Assembly (NCBI GenBank): GCA_034401795.1
Contig: CM067369.1
Location: forward strand, 188,130,742-188,194,741
Direction: 5' to 3'
Length of the DNA stretch: 64,000 nt
Source of the DNA: Chaetoderma sp. LZ-2023a
Lineage: Eukaryota > Mollusca > Caudofoveata > Chaetodermatida > Chaetodermatidae
Shown: piece by piece, positions 1-11,516 of the stretch
How positions within the stretch are numbered: the first letter of the stretch is position 1
How the letters are laid out: each line of letters begins with the position of its first letter
The notes under the pieces: model-generated
What the model was told of the DNA's origin: nothing
Databases searched by the model: none
The model's input: only the letters and a program-made list of their open reading frames with translations
Translations under genes and position numbers: made by a program

Positions 1-70
1 CCAGCCCATCGAGATTGGGGGTGGTGGGGGTAGGAGGGGCTGGGTGGGGGTAGGAGGGGGGGGGGGGTCC
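1..70. repeat. G-rich low-complexity tract
   Basis: The stretch consists of repeated GGGGTGGGGG/TAGGAGGGG words ending in a run of about 13 G. It could form G-quadruplexes. It is cut by the window edge. Confidence 0.8.
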
Positions 71-547
71 ACTTTTGGAAAACCTGCGAAATTTGTGTCT
101 CTTCCATTTCTAGGGATAATGTAATATTAATGGAAATCATACCTGTATATATGTGTGTTGGCAGGCAAAAGCTCACCAGGTTATCCTTCAGGAAAAAATC
201 TGATATTTAGATGCTATCAGAGAGTCCCCTGCATTTCCGGAGGTAATATCGGTTAAAATCTTACTGGAATATGTCTAGGTGCTTGTCGAGAAAGGACACC
301 CGTGTCCCAAATTAAAAAAACCAAATTAGACGCCATTAGCTTCTTCCTCCGCATCTCTGAATGTAGTATCGATTGAAATACATTGGGACGAGTATTGGTA
401 CGAATAATATCAGATGGGGAATGATATCCCGGCTATGGCGGGGTGGGGGTGCGGTAATGGGAAGCAGGGGAGGGTGGTGGAGATACAACATTCATCTTGA
501 GACCTAGCAATGCTGCGTTAAAAGGATACACGTATCATATAGCGACA
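71..547. other. Unassigned non-coding sequence
   Basis: No open frame, tandem repeat or recognisable inverted repeat was seen. A short G-rich patch lies near 438-480. Confidence 0.5.
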
Positions 548-1062
548 TACAGCTCATGTAATGTTTTCCAATCCAATGAACCTTTCCAGTTTTAGCTATC
601 TCTGCCTAAGCTCCACTGACACCTCGCTCGTGTTGGGATCGATAGATCTCTGAACTCCCTAACTATCAATTTCCTCAAAACTGTACAGATAAGCTGTTAA
701 ATGTATTGAAACTAATTTGACTGGTTGCTGCCCATAGCAGAAACAGTGCCCAGTCAAATTAGTTTAAAAAAGTCAACAGAATGTTTATTAAAATGGTAAC
801 TACATACAATTCGTACAGCGTGCCAGACTATTAAGCGTTAAAGACGGACTAAATCGAGTTATTCATACCATATTTAATTATGACATCATCCTACACGTCA
901 TTTAGTTGATTATGACGTCATATGACGTCAGATGAGAGATGAATAAACCGGAAAGGTCCATTATGTTCAAAACATTCGACAGAACACTTAATACATTATG
1001 TTAAAAAACTAATGTGTTTCTGTTATTGTTTTGGACACATTAACTATTCTATGAGCTGTTCA
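548..1062. mobile_element. MITE-B copy split by a MITE-A insertion
   Basis: Flanks at 548-574 (ending TTTTCCAATCCAA) and 963-1062 (TTATGTTCAAAACATTCGAC onward) together rebuild the right half of a MITE-B unit, as seen uninterrupted at 18.4 and 20.4 kb. The interruption is the MITE-A copy at 575-962. Confidence 0.6.
575..962. mobile_element. MITE-A, near full-length copy
   Basis: Outer ends read AATGAACCTTTCC and GGAAAGGTCCATT, which are inverted repeats. The centre has the family fold-back (TGAAACTAATTTGACTGG against CCAGTCAAATTAGTTT). Two perfect TGACGTCA palindromes lie at 913-920 and 923-930. No coding capacity, so non-autonomous. Confidence 0.75.
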
Positions 1063-1214
1063 CTTGGCACCAGTTCTTGAACTATTATCGCACCTAGAAA
1101 ATGGGCCATAGTTCTTATGAATCTGTCAGGCATTGAACGAGTCTGTGCCCCTCAGAATGTTTTATCCCGTCAGAATACAGGTGAGCAAACAAAATTGTCA
1201 TTTCCCGTTTATCC

Positions 1215-1510
1215 ATCCAACATATGAGGGAATAATCAACTACGTGACGTGTAGACTGACGTCATAACCATTGCCGTGATGAATGAGGTAGATAGGTTCG
1301 TCACGGACGTGTAATTGATGAGGGACTAAGCGTTGTTGTACGAATTGTATGTCTTTATTATTTAATAAACATGCTGTTGTATATTTTGAAACTAATTTTT
1401 CTGGGCGTTGTTGCTGCCAGATTCAGGAACAGCACCCAGTCAAATTAGTGTCACAAGATTCGACAGCTTACAAGTATACTTTTCTGGAAATTAGCTAGAA
1501 CTGGATTCCT
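1215..1510. mobile_element. MITE-A, degraded copy
   Basis: Contains the internal module (TGACGTCA at 1257-1264, TATTTAATAAACATGCTGTTG near 1355) and the fold-back arms around 1385-1450. The outer ends are degraded. Confidence 0.65.
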
Positions 1511-1849
1511 TCATTGTCTAGCGTACAAGGAAGACCGATCAGGCAGTTTCCTTTGAACTACTCAGGCTATATAGGCTATATGCATAGGCAAGCTATAAAT
1601 TCAAAATGGCCAATACTTTTCTGGGAGGTTTCAAGATATTTGATGACAAAAAAACTTTCTGTAAATCTTAACCCTATAATTTTCAGTAGAAACCTATGTA
1701 TCCCTTCAGCACCTCAGTGAAGATGGACAAGAGGGTTGTAATTTATATTGGAAATTTACTTAGCCATTGGGTGGGAGTTACAAAGAATGGCAGATTGCAT
1801 GTTGATCAAGGGGTAGTCCCTTGTTGGAGTGTAGTTTTAACCTCTGCAA

Positions 1850-2235
1850 TTCTCCTTTCCAGAGTATCCATCAATCATATGACGTCATATGACGTCATAA
1901 TCAGCTGAGCGGCGGGTAAGATGACGTCATAATCATTACGTCATAAATGATTCTATTTGGCCCGTCTTTAACTCGTGATGGTCCGACACGTTATACGAAT
2001 CAAATTGTATGTCTCTAATATTTAATAAACATGCTGTTGAATGTTTTGAAACTAATTTGACTGCAGCAACAGCACCCAGTCAACTTAGCTCCAAAATATG
2101 CATTAGCTTGCCTGTATAGTTTTCTGGAAATTGATAGTCAGGGAGTTCAGATATCGATCGATCCCAACACGAACGTGATGTGGGTGGAGCTTAGATTGAG
2201 ATGGGCGGGGCATGGCTAAAAATGGAAAGGTCAAT
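1850..2235. mobile_element. MITE-A copy with three TGACGTCA sites
   Basis: Perfect TGACGTCA palindromes lie at 1880-1887, 1890-1897 and 1922-1929. The fold-back arms lie at about 2030-2095, with most of the central loop lost. The GGGCGGGGCATGGCTAAAAA-type end lies at about 2202-2235. Confidence 0.75.
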
Positions 2236-2800
2236 TGCTCTCAATGTAATATTGCACTGCGTCTCTTAACTGCTATACGTTTTCATTTATACGTTGCTGA
2301 AGTATTCCATAACTCGTACTTGAGTGATGGCAACTTACTCTCAGCATAATTATCATGATAAAATGTTGTCTTCATTTTGAATTTACCTTAAAACTATAAA
2401 AAAAGACTGCTGTTAAGACTTACCTGTAAAAGGAAAATCAAGCCTCTCATTGTTTGCTGGTTCGTTTTGCTTTTCCAAGCCTTTTCTGAAACAAACCTTT
2501 GCATAATATCGCTGCCAATGGGCTATGGAATGAGACACTAGACATGATTTTTGTAAAGAAATATATATTGTCGTGATATGTTATTGAAGAAACCCGAAAC
2601 ATTCTGAGGGCAGCACACTTGCATTTTAGGAACATCATTTGAAAGAGTTACAGAAATTTTTTTTAATTTCAACTTGAAGAGAGTTAAAAAATACTGATCA
2701 ATGTCAATTTTTGGTTTGGTTTGTTATGTTTCCTCAACAGCATTAACCAAATTGTGGACCAGGATTCTGACGGGCACGTGCATTGTGTCACTGTCAACCG
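2236..2800. other. Unassigned AT-rich intergenic sequence
   Basis: Short open frames here have no recognisable motif or supporting splice context. No repeat was recognised. Confidence 0.5.
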
Positions 2801-3238
2801 TTAACCCCTCTTGTGTCAACAGCGTATTAAAGCACTCAAAAAACTATTTGTTTCAATTAACCATTTAATTGCCAATACTTTTTCAAGGAAATTTAGATTT
2901 TTGCAGCCAAAAAGAGAATTTTTGTAAATTTATAACAAAAATTTACAAATTTTTTTTTTTTATATTATCCTTCAAGTGGACATTCATCAAAAGTGTAATC
3001 GTCAAGAAAATTCAAATATCTGCTTAGACAGTGTCCAATTGCAGGCTAAGAGAAGAACCTTTTTGATAATTTACCACTGGAATGACCGGCTCGGTTTTCC
3101 GAGCCAGTCATTCCAGTGGTAAATTTTCAAAAATACTCTTCTGTTAGCCTGCAAATGAGCCTTTACCAAGATAACTGCAGATGTAGGTTTTTTACCAACT
3201 TGACCATTAAAGGGTTAAGTTGCCACAAGATGAGCTAA
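2801..3238. mobile_element. MITE-T (TTAA-flanked fold-back element)
   Basis: The left end is TTAACCCCTCTTGTGTCAAC and the right end is a degraded CACAAGATGAGCTAA. A long palindrome in the middle (about 3065-3140) pairs TTTACCACTGGAATGACCGG with its complement. TTAA targets with CCC/GGG termini suggest a piggyBac-type non-autonomous element. Confidence 0.7.
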
Positions 3239-3366
3239 ATGAAATAACAACAACACTTTCTGTTTCATGTCAATCACCATACGCGATCTAGTTAATACAT
3301 AGCCATAGTTACAGTCCAGAAAATCTATTGCTAACATCTATCTGGTGAACTCCATGTTATTTTTAA

Positions 3367-3599
3367 TTAACCCGCATATCATTAAAAAACCGGCTTCTGT
3401 AGTGGTCTTGAAAAATGTCCATTGCACGGACCAAGAGAAGACTATTTTTGGAAATTTACCACTGGAATGACTGGCTCGGTAACCGAGCCAGTCATTCCAG
3501 TTGTAAACTTTCAAAAAAGTCTTCTCTTGGTATACGAATGGATATTTTTTATGAGAAAATTGCATTTAAAAAAAGAAAATTCGAGGGTTCAAGGGTTAA
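3367..3599. mobile_element. MITE-T, short copy with intact TTAA ends
   Basis: TTAA occurs at both ends (TTAACCCG...AAGGGTTAA). The internal palindrome is centred on GGCTCGGTAACCGAGCC near 3480. About 233 bp. Confidence 0.75.
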
Positions 3600-4237
3600 A
3601 AAGCGTCGACATTCTGTGGGGCACCTACGTGTGTATATAGACTACTAATTCTAGAATCAAAATTATGCATAAAGTGTCATAGTTACATGTGTTTTCGTGG
3701 TATAGTTACTTTCGATGAATTGCCCCAGGCAAATACGGTATAGTAGTGGTGCGCTTTATGAATATGTAAATGTAATTAATTTTAATGGTTTCTCGAGAAG
3801 CCTTAATGGTTTTATTCAGACCATAATGAGCCTTCTTCTGGAAGTAGGGCTTGTTATTTATATAACCTCTGACGGCACACCCGGATGGGGATATATACAT
3901 AATTCATCTTTTACATCTGATCGTTGATCTTTCAAAACGGAAACCGTTGAATTTACATTTCTGGAAATGTGCCGATTCTTTTGAAAATAAGTTGACTGGA
4001 AGTCGTTGTTGTCTTAGAACATTCTCCTGGTTATTTTGAAGTTTGTTCAGAAAGTTGTTGCCATGTTCAAAAAGTGTTATACATATCTTCTTTGCAACCA
4101 GGTTTCTGGGAATTCAGAATGAAGGGCATTAATAAGTCGATCATTAAATCACTGACTGATCGTGTATTGTTAAGCGCTTGTTATAAGAAAGAATCTTGTG
4201 AAACAAAATGGGGGAATCCAGTTTTGCATATTACCCG
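3600..4237. other. Unassigned intergenic sequence
   Basis: No gene-like frame, tandem repeat or repeat-family match was seen. Confidence 0.45.
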
Positions 4238-4590
4238 CCCATCTTTAGCTAATCTCCACCCACACTCTGCCCGTTTTGGGATCGATCCATGCACTCCCTG
4301 AATCTCAATTTCCAGAAAACTTTGCATGTAAGCTGTTGAATATTTTGCAACTAATTTGACTGGATGTTGTTGCTGCCTATGGCAGCAACAGCGCCGAGTC
4401 AAATTGGTTTCAAAGTATTCAACAGAATGTTTTGTAAATAGTAAAGACATACAATTCGTTCAGCTTGACGGGCTATTAAACGTTTATGACGGACAAATTC
4501 GCGTCATTGAAGACAATGTCAGCCTGCATGTGACGTTGATTAAGACGTCATATTGTTGATCTATAACTGGATTCCTCAATTGGCTATAAT
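4238..4590. mobile_element. MITE-A copy
   Basis: Runs from the GCCCATCTTTAGCTAATCTC end through the fold-back (GTTGTTGCTGCC then GGCAGCAACAGC around 4365-4393) to the internal module with degraded CRE-like sites. Confidence 0.7.
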
Positions 4591-4654
4591 TGGTGATATT
4601 AAGTTTCAAGAGAGTTACATGTAGTAGTGATCACCGCCGTCATCTACCCTCATA

Positions 4655-4745
4655 GCGCATGTTACTGGGCCGATATTATGCCAATAACGGGACACAATGG
4701 CCCGCTATTGAAACAGTACCAGCCCAGTAATCCGCGTTAGCTCGT
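4655..4745. mobile_element. Family G GC-rich fold-back element
   Basis: TTACTGGGCC at the left and GCCCAGTAA at the right are inverted repeats. The interior is an imperfect palindrome of GGGCC/CAATA words. Related copies lie at 5.8, 8.3, 26.6, 28.7 and 29.7 kb. Confidence 0.6.
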
Positions 4746-4847
4746 TTTTCAGGGCAGTCCGGTGACTCCGGCACTTCAGTTGGTGATCTGTTTCTTGTTG
4801 TGTTTATCTTGGACCAGCTGACTGGTGTGACGAAGTGTCATCACAAC

Positions 4848-5312
4848 GGAAGGATCCCTTTCTAGCTATGCACCGCCCAATTCTAACTACGCTCCGCCCA
4901 CTTTGCTCATGTGTTGCAATCGATTCATATCCGCCGAGCCATGACTTCCCCATCGTCCTCTTGCACGATCCTCGCCCTCCCACTACGTTCCCGTATCGAG
5001 TAGCGTAGCTATGTGAGTGAGTGTATGTTAGTACGATGTGACTTCCCATACTCCCAATATCAAGTTACATATACGGGCAAGTTGCTGAATATTCTGAAAC
5101 TAAGTTGACCCGGAGCTGTTGCTGGTTATGACAGCAGCACCTATAGCTCTCTGTTAAATTAGTTTCAAAATATTGAACAGCGTGTTTATTAAATTTATAA
5201 ACTTTCGTGGTAGGCATTTCGTGCTACACGACGAAACCAGGTTATTTTGATTCTGACGTCAGCTAACTAGTGACGCAATCGATTATGAAGTCAGATACTT
5301 GAGCGACATATC
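4848..5312. mobile_element. MITE-A, composite copy
   Basis: The left end (CTAGCTATGCACCGCCC) and the fold-back region (5080-5185) are separated by extra sequence at 4951-5038 that recurs at 47646-47726. A perfect TGACGTCA lies at 5254-5261. Confidence 0.55.
4951..5038. repeat. Short dispersed repeat, copy 1
   Basis: TTGCACGATCCTCGCCCTCC and GTAGCGTAGCTATGTGAGTG occur in the same order at 47646-47726. The ends ATCGTC and TACGAT hint at terminal inversion. Confidence 0.55.
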
Positions 5313-5351
5313 GGATCCCTCCGCCGCCGCCGTCGTCACCGCCACAACCAT

Positions 5352-5490
5352 CAGCACCAGCACCAGCACCAGCACCAGCACCAGCATCAGCACCAGCACC
5401 AGCACCAGCACCAGCACCAGCACCAGCACCAGCACCAGCACCAGCACCAGCACCAGCACCAGCACCACCAACACCACCACCAACACCACC
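5352..5490. repeat. Hexanucleotide (CAGCAC)n microsatellite
   Basis: About 19 near-perfect CAGCAC units, ending in CCACCAACA variants. Open frames across it only reflect the 6-bp period. Confidence 0.9.
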
Positions 5491-5809
5491 ACCAACATTT
5501 TCATAACAATAGCAGCACCATTATTGACATTGGCCACGACTTGGTCGTTGGCCTAGCCTTAGTCGTGATCGGAATTTAATTCTTGAATTTTGAGTCTCAT
5601 CTGGTCGTTTTCAGAGGCTAATAAATCACGTCTACACGTGTGTATTTTACAACGTGACTTTTACTTCCCTCGCAAGAAGAGTCTGTTTGTGTAAGCCTGC
5701 GTCTAGTTATCAGTCACCCGTGGCCTATCTTCACACTAATCTATCACAGGAATTTGGTCACAGAATGACACATAGTGAATTGCCACTCGCACATTCATTT
5801 AAACTCAGC

Positions 5810-5905
5810 CCTGATAACGCAGGCTACTGGGCCGATAATGGGCCAATACCGGGCCCTATTGGCCCGGTATTGGTCCAGAATTGCCCAGTAACCTGCGTTA
5901 TCAGG
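5810..5905. mobile_element. Family G element with perfect 14-bp termini
   Basis: CCTGATAACGCAGG at 5810-5823 is exactly inverted at 5892-5905. Inside are GGGCCAATACCGGGCC and CCCGGTATTGG words. About 96 bp, non-coding. Confidence 0.7.
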
Positions 5906-7315
5906 ATGTAGTGGGTTTTTTTGCATTTCACTTAATCAGTTCCAAATCTTAATGTAGCTGGTGTATAGTTTGACAATTGTGCTGTTAAAGACGTCTCTGT
6001 CGTAGGCAGCAACATCTTTCAGCAGGAAAATTCTCACCCCGTACATCGGAATTCCTGCCACAAAGGCCGACATAGTTGTACCTTAATTTGATCCAACCGC
6101 GTAAGAGTTAAGAAAAGATCATTGGCCATCCATTTGCTCGCACTTCAGATTAAAATACCGTATTTATCCGTCGTTAATCTTCAATATTTGTCATTCAAGT
6201 AACCTCAGAATTCACTATTTTACATTTGTCTCTGGCGTACTGACAGGATAAACTTCCCCTTTTCTTTCTAACTTGAGTCACATTTTTAGCTTCCATTGAG
6301 CAGACCTTCGTCGGATGTTTGTCGTTGTTGAATTTTGTCATTTAGTCGATTTCTATTTAAAATGCATGAATGACGCCAGCAAATTTATCTAGTACATTAT
6401 TGCATGGCCAGGGGGAAGCGATGGGTTTGCTAAGAAATAAGGTATTTAATACGCTACACACTGTCAGCTATTATCTGTGTAATCGAGTTGACTAAAACGT
6501 TATTGAGTTAATTAAGGCGGCTATTGTATGCTTACGTAATTACTTTTTCTTTTTCTTTTTATAAACTAACAGTTATGAGCCAATAGACAAATTAGTAAAC
6601 TAATGTACTGAGTTGACAAAACTATCTCATTTGTCTTAGAATAATCTATACACTAAATTTCAATTCTACCGGGTATGGCACATTTTAAATATTCATGAAA
6701 AGAGAATATTCTATATCTTCTTGATATCAGAGGAAGATATTATCAGTGTCTAATCAAAAGTTGTTGACAAATACAGTAAATTTCAGAAATAACTCGAAAC
6801 ATGCTTTCAAAACAAACTAAAAGGCACTGTTAAACATTTGAACAAATTTGAATAGGAGGAAGCAATGTCTTCCAATCCAATTATGTTCAAAATATATTTT
6901 TTTAAATATTTCTTGTTAACGAAACATTTAAAATTATTTTGGAGCGGTACTGTATGTTACGGCGCATTACACCAAGCTTAGGGCCAAAACGTTGATATAG
7001 TGAAACTACCTAGTTCTTGTAAATGTGATCTACCCCCACCCAAACCCCGAGTTAGTTTCATGGCTATTACAATTTTTAAGCATTTCTACCCATCTGCTTC
7101 TAGACATCGTGTGCCTTCGACTGTGATGGAATTTGCAGCTTGGTCCTTGCTTTACGCAATTTATGATATTCTATAACGCAATTGATCGGGTGTTTTTCAC
7201 CGAACAAAAAGTTCCTCCAGTTTGTCCAGACTTTCTTGTGCCCATTCTACTGTTTTCGACATTGATAATAAGGTGCCTGACACGATCATAATACCAGCGC
7301 ACTTACAATATAAAC
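5906..7315. other. AT-rich sequence with one MITE-B remnant
   Basis: No gene seen. About 6857-6960 carries a half MITE-B (GCAATGTCTTCCAATCCAAT then TTATGTTCAAAATAT). The rest is unassigned. Confidence 0.5.
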
Positions 7316-7555
7316 CTCCATCCCTCCCTCCTGCCCGCACACCACCACCCTCCTTCCATCTCCCTCTCCCCTCTTTCTCTCTCTCTCTCCATTCCTCCCT
7401 CACTCGCTCACTCACTCACTCACTCGCTCGCTCGCCCGCCCGCCCGCCCGCCCGCCCGCCGGCCCGCCCGCCCGCCCGCCCACCCACCCGCTCGCTCGCT
7501 CGCTCGCTCGCTCGCCCGCCCGCCCGCCCACCCACTCACCCACTCACTCACTCAG
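7316..7555. repeat. Pyrimidine tract and (CTCG/CTCA/GCCC)n tetranucleotide array
   Basis: A CT-rich tract (7316-7396) leads into interspersed CTCA, CTCG, CCCG and CCCA tetramers (7399-7555). Apparent proline/arginine/serine frames are by-products. Confidence 0.9.
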
Positions 7556-7564
7556 CGTGGCTTG

Positions 7565-7655
7565 GATAAATCGATCTTAACACGGTCGAAGCGTGGGTGT
7601 AGCTTAGCTATGGATGGGCGGGGCATAGCTAAAACTGGAAGGTGTCATTGTACTT
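7565..7655. mobile_element. MITE-A terminal fragment
   Basis: Carries the outer segment with GATGGGCGGGGCATAGCTAA and an AACACGGTCGAAGCGTGGG-type word, without the fold-back core. Confidence 0.55.
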
Positions 7656-7751
7656 ATTACAAAACATTGTGTAATATGCAGAAATCAGATGACAGATCAA
7701 CTAGCCAAGTTGGAGAGGCAGGGGGGGGGCGGGGAGGAGGGGGTGGGGTGG

Positions 7752-7753
7752 GT

Positions 7754-7842
<89 letters not shown>

Positions 7843-7846
7843 GTCT
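7752..7846. repeat. (GA)n microsatellite
   Basis: About 90 bp of nearly pure GA dinucleotide, preceded by a G-rich patch at 7720-7752. Confidence 0.95.
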
Positions 7847-7859
7847 TTGCATCAAATCC

Positions 7860-8310
7860 TGCGAAAATGAATCCACCCATACGACACGCGCCAGTAATCA
7901 AGATATAATAGTCGTTCACCAGTATCGGATGTTGTCAGCCCATACGCACGTCTGGTATCCTCCAATTAGTTGCACGCACTATATATTTCTAATTTTATGA
8001 AGATACATTATATATATAGCAATTTATCTAGAACTGTACTTGAATTGTAAATCATGCAACCAAAATACACCCATACACACTTCCCTTCCATTTGACAGCT
8101 GGCCTATATTGTATGTATTGACATTTAACACGAATTAAAATAAACGTTATATTTGTATTTATTTATAAATCATTATGTCTGTTTATGCATAAAACCGGTT
8201 TCATTAGAGCCTACTCTGATGGGGGGTATACATTGAAATAATAATTTTTTTTTCATCTGAAGCTTACGGCTATCATTTTTGTCGGTTGTGTGTTATTTTC
8301 ACCTCAGTAA
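7860..8310. other. Unassigned sequence
   Basis: No recognised gene or repeat. AT-rich. Confidence 0.45.
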
Positions 8311-8400
8311 CATGGCGTTATTGGCCGGTACTGAACCAAGACCGGTACAATACGGCCGGGTATTGGTCCAGTACCGCCCCAATAACCCGTCTTATCAGGG
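8311..8400. mobile_element. Family G element, degraded
   Basis: TATTGGCCGGTACTG and CAGTACCGCCCCAATA form the outer stem around further GGCCGGGTATTGG words. The CTTATCAGGG end matches the 5.8-kb copy. Confidence 0.55.
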
Positions 8401-8473
8401 ACAGTATTCAGTCCTTTTTATGTAGATGGTGACTTATTCCGTTTTAGCAACGTTGTTGGTGTAATTTACAAAT

Positions 8474-8612
8474 TAAGACCCGTTTTATAAGTCGAACTTT
8501 CTGTCGCGCCGCGCTAATGACGACTGCTTGATTTATGTAGTGAACTCTGCCATTTTCAGGCAGATTTAGCTGGCACGGCACAAGAGAAATTCGACTTATA
8601 AATCGGGCCTTA
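8474..8612. mobile_element. Inverted-repeat element, possibly Harbinger-type
   Basis: TAAGACCCGTTTTATAAGTC at the left is matched by the complement of GACTTATAAATCGGGCCTTA at the right, with two mismatches. About 139 bp with no coding capacity. Class assignment is tentative. Confidence 0.5.
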
Positions 8613-9077
8613 GCCGTTTCTATCATGGACAACACCAGCTTGTGATATCACCGCTTCCAAAGAAGAAACCCACACAAGTCTTACACTCACATGAACTTGC
8701 GGAATTTGAGCTTTTTCTCTATTCATAAATGATCAATCCAGCGCGTCCGTATCTCATTCTCTCCCTCGCTCAGTGGAGTATGACGTCGTCATATATATCC
8801 GGGGATGGTGATGGCGGTAGTAGTGGTGGGTGGGTCGGCGGGGTAATCTATTTTTATTGTTATGAAATTTAAATTTATTCTGTCAGATACTAATAGATTC
8901 AGGTCACGGCAGGTATACCGTAGCTAGAGGCGCTATCTAATATACTCTACACTATGAGAAACAGTGTATATATCTAACCCATTCGTTTTTCGCTCTAAAT
9001 ATACCGCTATGCACAATCTCGCAACCTATTTCTCCACTGGAATTCAACAATAAAAAATACAGTGATAATGTTTCAAG
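8613..9077. other. Unassigned sequence
   Basis: Includes a short G-rich patch (about 8805-8845). No gene recognised. Confidence 0.4.
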
Positions 9078-9175
9078 CTCTGCTCAATATTTGGAAAATA
9101 TCTTTACTGAAAGTTGTTGCTGCCAAAGGCAGCAGCAACTTCCAGTACATATATTTTCCAAATATTGAGCAAATC
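9078..9175. mobile_element. MITE-A-like fold-back, variant arms
   Basis: A long palindrome: TGCTCAATATTTGGAAAATA and TGTTGCTGCC are inverted after a three-base loop as GGCAGCAGCAACTTCC and TATTTTCCAAATATTGAGCA. The loop sequence resembles MITE-A but the arms differ. Confidence 0.65.
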
Positions 9176-9832
9176 TCTTCGCATTGGTGTCTAGATACCA
9201 CGGCTTTTACCTCCTTTTGGCCAATGGGCAGAGGTGAATAGTCCTATATTAATGCGTTCGTCGGTTAGCTTCGACATAAGGGAATATGAGTTTTACCTGT
9301 ACGGAGGAAGTTTTTACCTGTTAGCCAGCGAGCTCGTTAGCCAGCGATAGACCCACTCTCAAAAACGTATCACAATTTTTGCGTTGTTATACGCGGTTAT
9401 TAGCCGGGGAGAGTTTAGCGTTGTGTACAACATATAGGCCTAATTATTTACTTTCTGGTTAACAGTGGTGAATGTATTTTGTACGTGCTGGAGTGTGGAT
9501 TATAAACGCGTTAAATACCGGTACTTGTTGGCCGTAGTTCGACGTAGTAATGTGGTGGTATTGTTAGAATGTGGTGGATTAAGCGGACTACTTTGCGGTA
9601 GATTTAAGGAAGTTGGTTTCACGCGTAGTTGGGACTGTGGGTGAGCTCACCAGCGTAGGCCTAATAGATAAACCGTTAGAATTTAACAAGGACATCTTAA
9701 AATTTTACTTCTGCGCCTAAAGACGTTTTTAAAAATTACAGTCAGTATTATATTGGAGTGATTAGATAAGGAGAGCTATTGTTAACGTGTGTGAATTATT
9801 TTCTTTCCTGGGAATATAATGCTTAAGTAGCC
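9176..9832 (+). promoter_or_regulatory. Presumed promoter and 5' leader of the 9833 gene
   Basis: Repeat-poor sequence directly upstream of the first coding exon. An in-frame TAA lies three codons before the ATG, so the coding region does not extend upstream without splicing. No TATA box or start site could be fixed, so the assignment is positional. Confidence 0.4.
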
Positions 9833-10794
9833 ATGAATGCGGAGGTAGTTCAGGAGCCTGTAGCATCTGTTAATGAACACGGTGTTGTTATTGTCATTTC
9901 TGAAAAGTCCAGTGATGATTCTAGACCACGACCGGAGACAAATAATGACGTGTCATCACCCATACACACGGTTAATGGTTCCGAAATAGATACCTTAAAG
10001 GCAGGACCGGATGAGATAGTAGCCGGAACAGTTCATACCGATTCTGGAATTACGGTAGAAAACAATAACGACACCGAGTCGGGGTTAGATCTGGATCTTG
10101 TCCCTGGTGTTGTTAAAACCGAGCACGTGAACGCATCGGCACCAGACCCAGAACCGTGGATATACCGCATGCCAATTCGTGATGACGAAATAGTGGTGTG
10201 TCCACCGCAACCGGATTTAATAATCGAGTCATGTTTACCAATTGAGGAGAAACACGAAGATCGTATATCTTCTGAGGAAGTATCGCGCGTGTCGATGGAG
10301 AATGACGACGTAGCGCCTGGCACAAATCCAGATTCCGCTTCACAACCTGAGAGGAATCACTTTGAGGTGCTACCAAAGGACGTCGTTATTCCTGAATGTT
10401 TACCATCAGAGGATGACCAAGTTGAACCTGTCACGGCACCACAAACAGATTTGGTAACGGACTCGCTACAGTTGGAAGATCCACAGGAATCTAATTCCGA
10501 GAATCTAGATTCGTTGCCTCCACTTCCGGATTCGTTGCCTCCTCTAACAACACGTTTACCTGTTGAGAACGATGGGCTGTTGGTTATAACACCTGCAATG
10601 ATAGATCCAGCAGTTGGGTTATCCCCTGTGAAAGATGAAGTAGAGGTGATCCAGCAGGAGGCGCCTCCTCCAGAACCCTACTCGCCGCCAGAAAATATCA
10701 AGGTGGCTGTAGTTGTTGCACCTGATATTACGGAAGATAAGTCAGAGGTTTTCCTGCCGGCTGTAAGCGATTCCTGGCTGGAGGCTGAGAAAAG
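9833..10794 (+). CDS. First coding exon of an unidentified acidic, disordered protein
   Basis: I do not recognise this protein. The ATG at 9833 has a G at -3 and an upstream in-frame TAA at 9824-9826, so the start is well placed. The exon encodes about 320 residues rich in Asp, Glu, Pro, Ser and Val, with proline clusters (SLPPLPDSLPPL, EAPPPEPYSPPE) and no transmembrane segment, cysteine motif or globular domain; it is probably intrinsically disordered. The frame stays open to 10948, but I place the exon end at 10794, before the donor AAAAG|GTACGC, because the translated tail beyond is unlike the rest and because this phase-2 end joins in frame to the acceptor at 23655. A GTAAGC at 10763 would be phase 0 and would hit a stop in that exon. 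Being the only long non-repeat frame in this half of the window supports a real gene. Confidence 0.7.
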
Positions 10795-11040
10795 GTACGC
10801 CATTGCCTTCGATCATATAATATATTTTGATAAAGTATTGCTTTGTATTATTTTTGGTGTGGTGTGGGAGTCGACGACTGCCAACCTTACTGAGGCGGTA
10901 AGTCGATCAGTTAGTCGGTTTGTTGGTCAGACATGCAGTTCAATCTGATAGGACGGACACCTTGATGGGCTGTTGCGTGTGACACCGTTAGGCACGTGGT
11001 TGGCATGCAGATTGGTCCATCAGTCAGTTCATGAAAATGT

Positions 11041-11312
11041 GTCCATCCAACTCTGTCTCCCTCCCTCCCCTCCATCCATCCTTCCCTCGTTTGTTTGGTC
11101 TGTGTCGGTTGGTCTCTATCGGTCGGTCGGTCGGTCGGTTTTGCCAGTGAGTCCTGCCAGTCGGTCTTGCCAGTCGATCGGTCCAGTCTGTCGGTCCTAT
11201 CAGTCCTGCCAGTCGATCGGGCCTGTCGGTTGGTCGTGTCGGTCATGCCAGTTGATCGGTCTGGTTGGTCTTGCCAATCGATCTGTCCGGTTCGTCGGCC
11301 CAGTCAGTCTGT
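11041..11312. repeat. Pyrimidine patch and degenerate (CGGT)n array
   Basis: Runs of CCATCCATCC/CTCC are followed by CGGTCGGT units interspersed with TTGCCAGT and CCTGCCAGTC words. Open frames on both strands are by-products of the period. Confidence 0.8.
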
Positions 11313-11516
11313 AGAATTGTCTGTCAACCAAAACACTACATAAATCTCTACAAGTAAAGATCGAGTACTGAAGAACCAGCGGTATTTTATCTAAAATTAT
11401 AAAGACAATACACTATCGACTAGCCAGATAAAATCGCTTCATTTAGGAAGATATTTAACTACATAACCATTTCACTGATGAATTCCCCATATCACATTTT
11501 CAACGTTAACATACAG

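Noticed and set aside
5283..5556. Ser/Thr or Leu/Val repeat protein
   Set aside because: Both strands are open over the hexanucleotide microsatellite only.
7222..7569. Arg/Pro/Ser/Ala-rich frame
   Set aside because: Mostly tetranucleotide and pyrimidine repeats; no exon signals.
10795..10948. Continuation of exon 1 to the stop at 10948
   Set aside because: The tail changes character (hydrophobic then Ser/Arg from a CGGT-like repeat), and a donor at 10795 fits the next exon in phase.
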